Source of the DNA: a virus
Virus record (IMG/VR): IMGVR_UViG_3300025131_005267
Coordinates: 1 to 32,555 of that record
Length of the DNA stretch: 32,555 bases
Direction: 5' to 3' (one strand)
The notes beneath the pieces are model-generated. The model was given only the letters and a program-made list of their open reading frames with translations. It was not told where the DNA came from and did not search any database. A program made the translations under genes and the position numbers. Within the stretch, counting starts at the first letter, position 1. Each line of letters starts with the position of its first letter. Below are positions 25,148-32,229 of the stretch, piece by piece.

Positions 25148-26133
25148 AGTTAGCCGTGATGGTTGGTGGTTCTGTAAGTCCAGATTTTAAATCCTTTTAT
25201 ATTAAAGATAAGGAAATATATCTTATTAAAGAAGACACTAAGCATGTAGTTTATAATCCTATTTTTAATTACTGTTACTTTTGGGAAGACGGTTGTTTTT
25301 TAAATTTAGCTGAATGGGAAAATGAATTACCTGATTTAGATTTAGATGTTATAGTTTATGCAAATGAACGTGGAGGTTTAAGTGATTCTCTTTGGGATAA
25401 ATATAGTGTAGAACGTTTAAAAAATAAATATCCAAATGCAAAAGTTATAGGTTTTATAAAAGAGTTAACAGTACCACCACATTATTATAAAAATTGGATT
25501 AGATTTTTGAATGAATGCGATTATATAGTTGCTCCAGCAACCGCTAATATGCAAAAGTTACCAATATATACAGAAATACAATCAGAATTAAATAAAAAAA
25601 TTAACTTTTTTTCTACACCTCATGATATAGAAACTGTTTATGATAAATTTTATTCTAATGTAAAGAATAATACTATTTTTGCATATTTACCAAATCCGAT
25701 ACATAGAAGAGGTAGAACATTAGAATTTGCAGAATACATTGGGAAAAAGTATGACATTTCTGTAATAAAAAAACCTTTTACAAATGGTTCTAATGATGCT
25801 GTACATATGAGTTGGGAAGATTTTACTAATCTTTGGTCACCATGTTTATGGCATTTTAATTTAGACCCATCAAATTTACAACAAGGTCAACACGTGGTTG
25901 CTGTGGCTAATGTTGGATCAATAAATTTTGGTGGTATGAATGAATCTCATAGTGTTTTATTTCCAGAAACTGCTACTTGTGATGAATCTATACTAGAAGA
26001 AAAATTTGTTGAATATTTAGAGAGTCCTGAAAAAAGATTTGAAGTTATTACATATGCTTGGAATAAACTTAATGAACTGTATGGGATTGAAGTAGTTAAA
26101 AAACAATTATTGAATATGTTGGAGAACGAATGA
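25144..26133 (+). CDS. Putative glycosyltransferase-like protein
   Basis: A 329-residue protein without a confident family. The first half (VGGSVSPDFKSF, VIVYANERGGLSDSLWDKY) and the second half (FAYLPNPIHRRGRTLEF, ending in a helical region) give the outline of a two-domain GT-B enzyme. The end EKRFEVITYAWNKLNELYG is like the final helix pair of such transferases. The position, overlapping SDR and PLP genes by 4 bases each (ATGA), supports a role in the same pathway. No catalytic motif can be pinned down. Confidence 0.5.
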   Translation: MKLAVMVGGSVSPDFKSFYIKDKEIYLIKEDTKHVVYNPIFNYCYFWEDGCFLNLAEWENELPDLDLDVIVYANERGGLSDSLWDKYSVERLKNKYPNAKVIGFIKELTVPPHYYKNWIRFLNECDYIVAPATANMQKLPIYTEIQSELNKKINFFSTPHDIETVYDKFYSNVKNNTIFAYLPNPIHRRGRTLEFAEYIGKKYDISVIKKPFTNGSNDAVHMSWEDFTNLWSPCLWHFNLDPSNLQQGQHVVAVANVGSINFGGMNESHSVLFPETATCDESILEEKFVEYLESPEKRFEVITYAWNKLNELYGIEVVKKQLLNMLENE

Positions 26134-27311
26134 AAAAATTAAATTTACCATTGATGTCAGATAATATTGATAGAGAAGATGTAGATTGTCTTATAGATTT
26201 TTTAAAACAAGAACCAATACCTAGATTAACTAATGGTCCAAAAGTAATTGAATTTGAAGAGAAATGGTCTAAGTGGTTAGGTGTAGAACATAGTGTGTTA
26301 GTTAATTCCGGGACTGCAGCAAACGAGCTAACTATGTTAGCATTGAAATATAAGTATCCAGAAGGTGGAGAGATAATAGTACCACCACTTACTTGGATAT
26401 CAGATATTAATTCTGTTTTGTTTGCTGAATTTAATCCAGTATTTGTAGATATAAATTTTAAAAACTTATCTTTTGATTTAGATAAATTAGAAGAAGCGAT
26501 AACGGAAAAAACAAAAGCTATCTTTGTTACGCATGTGTTAGGTTTAAATGCATTATCTGAAAGACTATTGAAAATATGTGAAGATAATGATATATTATTG
26601 ATTGAAGATGTTTGTGAATCACACGGAGTAACTTACAATGATGCTAAAGTAGGTTCTATTGGATTTGCTAGTAATTTTAGTTTCTATTTCGCTCATCATA
26701 TGAGTACAATAGAAGGTGGTATAATTTCAACAAATGACGATAATTTTTATCAGTTATGTAGGTCATTAAGGTCTCATGGAATGGTTAGAGAATTTACTGA
26801 TGAAAAATTAATAGAAAAGTATGAAACTGAAAATGACGATTTAAGTAAAGATTTTATCTTTATAGGACCAGCTCATAACTTTAGAAGCACTGAAATCAAT
26901 GCTGTTTTAGGTTTATGTCAGTTGAAAAAATTAGATTCAAATAATCAAATTCGGATTGACAATTTTAAATATTTTGTAGATAATTTAAAGTCTGATAAGT
27001 TTTATACAGATTTTGAAATGGATGGACAATGTAATTATGCTTTTATTCTTATTATGAAAGATGCTGATTATGAGTTGCGACATCTTATTGAAACCATGAT
27101 GGATTATAATGGTATAGAATTTCGTAGAGGATTATCAGGTGGTGGAAATCAATTAAGACAACCATTTTTTAAATCTAAATTTGAAATATCTTATGATGAG
27201 TTTCCTAACGTTGAACATATTCATAATTTCAGTTGGTATATTGGTAACTATCCAACATTAGAGAGAGAAAAATTAGATAATTTAATAAGGTTATTAAATG
27301 AAACTAAGTGA
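26130..27311 (+). CDS. DegT-family PLP enzyme with His for Lys (ColD/RfbH-like sugar 3-dehydratase)
   Basis: A 393-residue DegT/DnrJ/EryC1 protein. VNSGTAANELTML binds phosphate, and LIEDVCESHG carries the PLP-ring aspartate. Where aminotransferases have the Schiff-base lysine, this one has FSFYFAHHMSTIEGG: the first histidine (residue 189) takes its place. This is the known signature of ColD (GDP-4-keto-6-deoxymannose 3-dehydratase, His188) and of RfbH/E1, which remove the C3 hydroxyl to make 3,6-dideoxy sugars such as colitose and abequose. HHMSTIEGG is closer to ColD, which needs no separate reductase; RfbH needs an iron-sulfur reductase, not seen here. The GDP-fucose-synthase-like SDRs upstream fit the ColC step. 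Substrate is inferred. Confidence 0.87.
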   Translation: MKKLNLPLMSDNIDREDVDCLIDFLKQEPIPRLTNGPKVIEFEEKWSKWLGVEHSVLVNSGTAANELTMLALKYKYPEGGEIIVPPLTWISDINSVLFAEFNPVFVDINFKNLSFDLDKLEEAITEKTKAIFVTHVLGLNALSERLLKICEDNDILLIEDVCESHGVTYNDAKVGSIGFASNFSFYFAHHMSTIEGGIISTNDDNFYQLCRSLRSHGMVREFTDEKLIEKYETENDDLSKDFIFIGPAHNFRSTEINAVLGLCQLKKLDSNNQIRIDNFKYFVDNLKSDKFYTDFEMDGQCNYAFILIMKDADYELRHLIETMMDYNGIEFRRGLSGGGNQLRQPFFKSKFEISYDEFPNVEHIHNFSWYIGNYPTLEREKLDNLIRLLNETK

Positions 27312-27600
27312 GTATTATAAATATTATTTAACATTACATAAACATCCAAAATGTAAGTTATTACATTTTACTGGTCAGTGGATTACAATATTATTTACTA
27401 TATTTGTATTATATAACTGGTATTGGTACTTGATCCCATTAATTCCACTTGTAGTATATCCATTTGCTTGGAGTGGTCATTTTATATTTGAAAAAAATAA
27501 ACCATTAGCGTGGAAAGGTGGTAAGATTACTTTGTTAGCAAAATTATGTGATTGGATTATGTTTAAAGATATTTTATTAGGAAGGTTGAAGATATGGTAA
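27298..27600 (+). CDS. Mpo1/DUF962-like membrane protein
   Basis: A 100-residue membrane protein of the Mpo1 (YGL010w, DUF962) family. The yeast member is an iron-dependent dioxygenase that shortens 2-hydroxy fatty acids. Conserved histidines are visible: His14 and His16 in LTLHKHPKCK, His23 in LLHFTG and His61 in AWSGHFIFEKNKP. Two hydrophobic helices span about residues 28-58, and MFKDILLGRLKIW closes the protein as in the family. It overlaps the PLP gene by 14 bases and the next SDR by 7. Acting on lipid is known for the family; the link to sugar synthesis is unknown. Confidence 0.72.
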   Translation: MKLSEYYKYYLTLHKHPKCKLLHFTGQWITILFTIFVLYNWYWYLIPLIPLVVYPFAWSGHFIFEKNKPLAWKGGKITLLAKLCDWIMFKDILLGRLKIW

Positions 27601-28532
27601 AAGTTTTAATAACCGGTGGTGCAGGTTATTTAGGTTCTACGTTAACAGAAGTTTTATTAGATAAAGGTTATAGAGTAGATGTTTTAGATAATTTAATGTA
27701 TGAACAAACATCATTGTTACATTTATGTTCACATGAAAATTTTAGATTTATGAATGTTGATGTTACAAATTTCAAGTTTTTAAAATCAATTGTATCTGCA
27801 TATGATGTAGTGATTCCGTTAGCGGCAATTGTCGGAGGTCCAGCTTGTGATAAGAATAAAGAATTAGCAACTAAGGTTAATTTTGAACAAATAAAATGTA
27901 TTGTAGATAACTTAGAAGATAATCAAAAACTAATAATGCCTAATACAAATAGTCAATATGGTAGTTCAAAAGAAGTTATTACTGAAGATAGTCCATTCAA
28001 TCCATTATCACATTACGCAGTAACTAAATGTGATGCAGAAAATTATATACTTAAAAATAAAAGTGGTGTGTGTTTAAGATTGGCAACTGTATTTGGTGCA
28101 TCTGCTAGAATGAGAACTGACTTATTAGTGAATGATTTTGTACATAAAACTATAGTAGATGGTTATTTAGTTTTATTTGAATCACACTTTAAAAGAAATT
28201 ATATACACGTTAGAGATATAGCTAATACATTCTTGTTTTGTATAGAAAACTATGATAGAATGAAAGGTGATGTTTTTAATGTAGGTTTATCTGATGCAAA
28301 CTTGAGTAAGTTAGAGTTAGCACAAACTATAAAGAAATATTTTCATAATTTAGTTATCAAAGAAGATGATTATAAAACTGATTTTGATAATAGAGATTAT
28401 ATAGTATCAAATGAAAAACTTGAGAATTTAGGGTGGAAACCTAAGTATACAATAGAAGATGGCATTATGGAATTAAAATATGCCTATGAAATGATTATTA
28501 AACATAACAACAGAAACTTTACGAATTTATAA
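27594..28532 (+). CDS. NAD-dependent epimerase/dehydratase, canonical extended SDR
   Basis: A 312-residue extended SDR. MVKVLITGGAGYLGSTL is the NAD-binding loop, MPNTNSQYGSS the Ser/Thr strand, and HYAVTKCDAEN holds a canonical Tyr141-x3-Lys145. This contrasts with the two SDRs upstream. RNYIHVRDIANTFLF completes the sugar-nucleotide binding site. It may be the 4-epimerase, reductase or dehydratase of the pathway. GGAAGG is upstream, and the start lies inside the preceding frame. Confidence 0.85.
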   Translation: MVKVLITGGAGYLGSTLTEVLLDKGYRVDVLDNLMYEQTSLLHLCSHENFRFMNVDVTNFKFLKSIVSAYDVVIPLAAIVGGPACDKNKELATKVNFEQIKCIVDNLEDNQKLIMPNTNSQYGSSKEVITEDSPFNPLSHYAVTKCDAENYILKNKSGVCLRLATVFGASARMRTDLLVNDFVHKTIVDGYLVLFESHFKRNYIHVRDIANTFLFCIENYDRMKGDVFNVGLSDANLSKLELAQTIKKYFHNLVIKEDDYKTDFDNRDYIVSNEKLENLGWKPKYTIEDGIMELKYAYEMIIKHNNRNFTNL

Positions 28533-28533
28533 T

Positions 28534-28935
28534 ATGAAACAAAGAAAATATTTACCAACAATAAGTGATTTAATAGATAGACTTTCCATTATACAGTTAA
28601 AGGAAGTTTTAATACCAGAACATAAAGATGAATATACTGATGAAATTCAGGATATAGTAGAAGATTTAGAAGAATTAATGAGATGGGAAAAACCAACAGG
28701 TGAAATGATTCGTGCCATTATAGTATTAGCACAAATGAATACTCATATTTGGTATAATGAATCCAATTTTAGAGCCGGTAAAGGTGAAGGTAATCTTGAA
28801 TTGACTCACGGATTGAATGGTATTAGAAATACTGCAAAGAATAAAATACAAGAGAATCTTGTAGAAGGTGGACGAAAAGATTATAAGATAGATTGTTTGG
28901 CTGCTGAATTTAAAGATTGGGAAGTGAGTTGGTAA
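28534..28935 (+). CDS. Uncharacterised helical protein
   Basis: A 133-residue, almost entirely helical protein. TISDLIDRLSIIQLKEVLI, then AQMNTHIWYNESNFRAGKG, then THGLNGIRNTAKNKIQENL are likely conserved blocks. I recall similar helical proteins beside carbohydrate genes, but cannot name a family with confidence. It has no transmembrane segment and no catalytic motif. It begins one base after the preceding stop with no Shine-Dalgarno site, and the next gene begins directly after its stop. Confidence 0.55.
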   Translation: MKQRKYLPTISDLIDRLSIIQLKEVLIPEHKDEYTDEIQDIVEDLEELMRWEKPTGEMIRAIIVLAQMNTHIWYNESNFRAGKGEGNLELTHGLNGIRNTAKNKIQENLVEGGRKDYKIDCLAAEFKDWEVSW

Positions 28936-29142
28936 ATGTTTAAGGAAACTAAAAGTAGGTCAGTAAAAAAATCTATTGGTTGGAGGATGTTGGCAATAAT
29001 TAATAGTTACATTATTTTAGCAATGTATATCACAGATTCACCTTTATATAATGCTATATTGATGAATGTAACGGGAGCAGTTTTGTATTATGTGTATGAA
29101 AGAGCGTGGAATAATACACATGCTGGAAGGTATATAGAATGA
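28936..29142 (+). CDS. DUF2061 small membrane protein
   Basis: A 68-residue membrane protein. SVKKSIGWRMLAIINSYIIL and LMNVTGAVLYYVYERAW match the DUF2061 pattern: a basic start, W-R, two hydrophobic helices, and a Y-x-HER/YERxW end. The family is often found near sulfate-activation or carbohydrate genes, and its function is unknown. It overlaps the kinase gene by 4 bases (ATGA). Confidence 0.75.
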   Translation: MFKETKSRSVKKSIGWRMLAIINSYIILAMYITDSPLYNAILMNVTGAVLYYVYERAWNNTHAGRYIE

Positions 29143-29903
29143 CTATATTAATAGTAGGTGATACTTGTACAGATGTTTTCATTTATGGTGAAATAAAACG
29201 ATTAAGTCCTGAAGCACCAGTACCAGTACTTAATCCAGTAAAAGAAATTTCAAATGATGGGATGGCGAAAAATGTTCTTAATAACGTGGCAGCTTTAAAA
29301 GTAGAAGCATTTTCTGTTACTAATAAAAATAGTATTAGAAAAGTTAGATATGTAGATTATAAATCTAACCAATTAGTTTTAAGAGTAGACGAACATGACT
29401 TTTGTGATAGGATTGAAAGAGATGTATTATTAGATATAAAGGATAATGTAAGTTATATGTCAATGGCAGGTAAACTTACATTTGATGCAATTATTATTTC
29501 AGATTATTGTAAAGGGTTTTTAGAAAAAGAAGATATTCAATATATCTGTGAAAATAATAAGAATGTATTTATTGATACTAAAAAAGAACTTGGTGATTGG
29601 ATAAATTCTGCCACATATATAAAAATTAATTCTTTAGAGTATGCCAAAAATAAAAACTTTTTTGAAAGTAGTAATGTTATTGACAAAACTATCATTACTA
29701 AGGGTAATGAAGGGTGTTTATTTCAAGGTAAAATTTATCCAACTGACGATGTACCTGTAAAAGATATATCAGGTGCAGGTGATACTTTTCTTGCTGGATT
29801 GACAGTAGAATATGTTAAGACGAAAGATATAATGAAGGCGATTAAGTATGCACAAGAATGTACTAAAATTGTAGTACAGAAACACGGAGTTTCTACTATA
29901 TGA
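29139..29903 (+). CDS. PfkB-family sugar kinase, HldE/RfaE N-domain-like
   Basis: A 254-residue ribokinase-family enzyme. The N-terminus ILIVGDTCTDVFIYGEIKR and then LSPEAPVPVL are the signature of the heptose-7-phosphate kinase domain of HldE. SDYCKGFL near residue 121 and the catalytic DISGAGDTFLAGL (GAGD at 212-215) are intact. It is shorter than HldE domain I (about 320 residues), and the usual GGAxNVA motif appears as DGMAKNVLNNVA, so the substrate pocket has changed. No nucleotidyltransferase domain follows. It may phosphorylate a heptose or another sugar phosphate in the same pathway. Confidence 0.85.
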   Translation: MTILIVGDTCTDVFIYGEIKRLSPEAPVPVLNPVKEISNDGMAKNVLNNVAALKVEAFSVTNKNSIRKVRYVDYKSNQLVLRVDEHDFCDRIERDVLLDIKDNVSYMSMAGKLTFDAIIISDYCKGFLEKEDIQYICENNKNVFIDTKKELGDWINSATYIKINSLEYAKNKNFFESSNVIDKTIITKGNEGCLFQGKIYPTDDVPVKDISGAGDTFLAGLTVEYVKTKDIMKAIKYAQECTKIVVQKHGVSTI

Positions 29904-31429
29904 AACTTAATAGTACATTAAAAAAATGGTTGTATAATAAGTATACAGATAATATACCAGATAAACTAAGTTTATTATTAAAAGAACAAGGTGTACCAGA
30001 TGAGTGGATCTTACCTAGTACAATAATAATTCATAGACTTTCAAATATGCCTTGGTATACACAAGATGAGTTATTACGAGATACAAAATTATCTAAAGAA
30101 GATTTAATTGAATTAAATTCTATAATTCGTAAATCTGATATACTACAAGATGTAATATTAAATGTTGGGCTTGGTAAAAAGTATTGGAATACTATAATAC
30201 CTTTATTAAATACAGGTTCTGTTGATAATGTTATAAATTATAAATACAATTTTCCATTAAGATTAGGAATTTATCCAGGGATATCTTGTATGTTTTATTG
30301 TGGGTTCTGTGGTAGAAATCAACAAGCAAGATATAGAAGTGATATTCAAGGTGAAAGTTTAGAAATGTTTAAAAATATTTTTAAGGCTATGCCAACGACT
30401 TCTACTATTTCAATATCTGGTGGACTTGAACCACTAACTCATTCTAAGATAGGAAAAATAATAAGTACAGCTAAAAGTTATGGAATAAGAGTACCATTGA
30501 TTACGAACGCAAATAATTTAACTAATAAATTTGTAGAAAAACATCCAGGTTTATTAGAGTTAGATTCATTACGAGTTTCTTTATATGGTATCGATGAAGA
30601 GTCTACTTATTTAGTTACAAGAAAAAAGGGTGCATATAATTTAGTTAAAAATAATATAATAAACTTTTTGAAACTTAGAAATAAATCAAATCCTGAACTA
30701 AAAGTTGGATTAAATTATATAGTAATACCAGAAAATGTAGACCACGTTCCTAAATTGATTGATTATATTGCAGAAGTAAATAATAATGTTGATGGACTTG
30801 GTATAGATTTTATAACTATTAGAGAAGATTTTGGTAGTGTTACTGATACTATTGGTGATGACATTGAGAGAACACATGAATTAGATGGATTTTTGTCTCC
30901 AGATGATAGAAAAATTTTAATAGATACATTTAAAGAATTTAATAGAAAAAAAGAAATACAATGTCCTACTGTAAACGTTGATTTTGGTTACGCTTTAGTA
31001 CAAATAAATGAAGGTATTTTAGGAGACCAAATAAAAATGGTCAATGGAACTGATATGAGAAAATCAGCATACCCACAAGTATCAGTAGCAGTTGATAGTT
31101 ATGGTGATGTATTTCTTTACAGAGAAGCAGGATTTCTTGATAGACCTGGTAATGATAAGTTTATAATAGGTAGAATAACTAAACAAAAATCACTTGAAGA
31201 TATAATTGTAGATTTTATTAATAATAAAAAAGAGATAAAACGACACGTAAGTGACGCAAGATTTATGGATGCATTTGACCATTTAGCAACAGTTTTAATA
31301 AATCAAGCACAAGACGATAAAGATTTAGGTATACCATTTGAATTAGGTCCAGTATCTGTAAGAAGAGTTATTGATACAGAAAAAACAACACAGAAGAAAA
31401 ATGGGTTGTTTGGAACAATTCATCAATAG
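29900..31429 (+). CDS. DesII-like radical SAM enzyme (amino-deoxysugar ammonia-lyase family)
   Basis: A 509-residue radical SAM protein that resembles DesII of desosamine synthesis along its length. DesII deaminates dTDP-4-amino-4,6-dideoxyglucose to a 3-keto-4,6-dideoxy sugar. The iron-sulfur cysteines are Cys130, Cys134 and Cys137 in PGISCMFYCGFCGR. Further matching stretches are ISGGLEPLTHSKIG, LRVSLYGIDEE, IDFITIRED, VDFGYAL and GDVFLYREAGF, all in the DesII order as I recall it. Length is near DesII (about 485). Its substrate needs a 4-aminotransferase; the only PLP enzyme here lacks the lysine, so that step must be elsewhere or the substrate differs. The next gene could reduce a 3-keto product. 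Confidence 0.85.
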   Translation: MKLNSTLKKWLYNKYTDNIPDKLSLLLKEQGVPDEWILPSTIIIHRLSNMPWYTQDELLRDTKLSKEDLIELNSIIRKSDILQDVILNVGLGKKYWNTIIPLLNTGSVDNVINYKYNFPLRLGIYPGISCMFYCGFCGRNQQARYRSDIQGESLEMFKNIFKAMPTTSTISISGGLEPLTHSKIGKIISTAKSYGIRVPLITNANNLTNKFVEKHPGLLELDSLRVSLYGIDEESTYLVTRKKGAYNLVKNNIINFLKLRNKSNPELKVGLNYIVIPENVDHVPKLIDYIAEVNNNVDGLGIDFITIREDFGSVTDTIGDDIERTHELDGFLSPDDRKILIDTFKEFNRKKEIQCPTVNVDFGYALVQINEGILGDQIKMVNGTDMRKSAYPQVSVAVDSYGDVFLYREAGFLDRPGNDKFIIGRITKQKSLEDIIVDFINNKKEIKRHVSDARFMDAFDHLATVLINQAQDDKDLGIPFELGPVSVRRVIDTEKTTQKKNGLFGTIHQ

Positions 31430-31440
31430 GAGATTATAAT

Positions 31441-32184
31441 ATGGTAAAAGTTGGTTTAATAGGTTATGGAAATTGGGGTAAGTTACTTTATAAAAAAATA
31501 GATGGATTTGCAGATGTAGAATTTGTCTGTAGAAGTAAAGATACTTATCTTGATAAATTAGATAGTGTTAATTGGGTTGTGATTGCAACACCAAACGATA
31601 CTCATTATGAAATAGTTAAGAATTGTTTAAATGTTGGTAAAAATGTATTTTGTGAAAAACCACTTACACCGACACACGAACAATCGTTAGAATTATTTAA
31701 ATTAGCAAAAGAGAAAGATGTTAGATTATATGTAGATGATATTCAAAATCATAGAGAAGTAAAATGGGATTTGATGGAAAATAATTTAGTTGAACGAAAA
31801 AAGAAAGATAACTATAATCATTCTTATTATACTAATAAAGATTTACTTTATAGATTAGCATATCACGATATATACTATTTGTATCCACATATAAAGAACT
31901 CAGAAATTGAAAATATTACTCCAATAGATATTGAAAATAAAATGCATTTTAAAGTTAAGTTTAATGATATTACTATCGAGTTTGTGTATGATACGAATTA
32001 TGGATATGATAGAGTACATCATATTAATGGTACAAGTCTAATGGGTGATGGAAGTGATGACCCTTTAGGTGATATGTTAGAAAAAGTTATACTTTATCAA
32101 ATGGTTGATTTTACATACAATGAAAATATATCATTATTTGCTAATAATTTTATAGATATTGTAAATAAAAATTTATTTTCATAA
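31441..32184 (+). CDS. Short Gfo/Idh/MocA-family oxidoreductase
   Basis: A 247-residue NAD(P)-dependent sugar oxidoreductase. GLIGYGNWG (residues 5-13) binds the cofactor, and CEKPLTP has the conserved EKP (72-74) with the catalytic lysine. AYHDIYYLYPH contributes the His-Asp pair. It is shorter than most members (about 330-380), with a reduced C-terminal sheet domain. Some family members are 3-ketoreductases of deoxysugar pathways (KijD10 type), a role that would use the expected 3-keto product of the DesII-like enzyme just upstream. AGGAG lies 8 bases before the ATG. Confidence 0.82.
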   Translation: MVKVGLIGYGNWGKLLYKKIDGFADVEFVCRSKDTYLDKLDSVNWVVIATPNDTHYEIVKNCLNVGKNVFCEKPLTPTHEQSLELFKLAKEKDVRLYVDDIQNHREVKWDLMENNLVERKKKDNYNHSYYTNKDLLYRLAYHDIYYLYPHIKNSEIENITPIDIENKMHFKVKFNDITIEFVYDTNYGYDRVHHINGTSLMGDGSDDPLGDMLEKVILYQMVDFTYNENISLFANNFIDIVNKNLFS

Positions 32185-32191
32185 TCATTAT

Positions 32192-32206
32192 AGATATTTA
32201 TATACG
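32192..32206 (+). promoter_or_regulatory. Recurring AT-rich boundary motif, copy 2
   Basis: AGATATTTATATACG, identical to 21222-21236. Here it lies in a 45-base gap, 23 bases before the next ATG, a distance that would suit a promoter -10 with a short leader. An ATAAGG at 32215-32220 may serve as ribosome site. Confidence 0.45.
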
Positions 32207-32229
32207 TTAAATGTATAAGGTTACGTCCA

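Noticed and set aside
26130-27311. Sugar aminotransferase that supplies the DesII-like enzyme
   Set aside because: The Schiff-base lysine is replaced by histidine (residue 189), so normal transamination with an internal aldimine is not possible.
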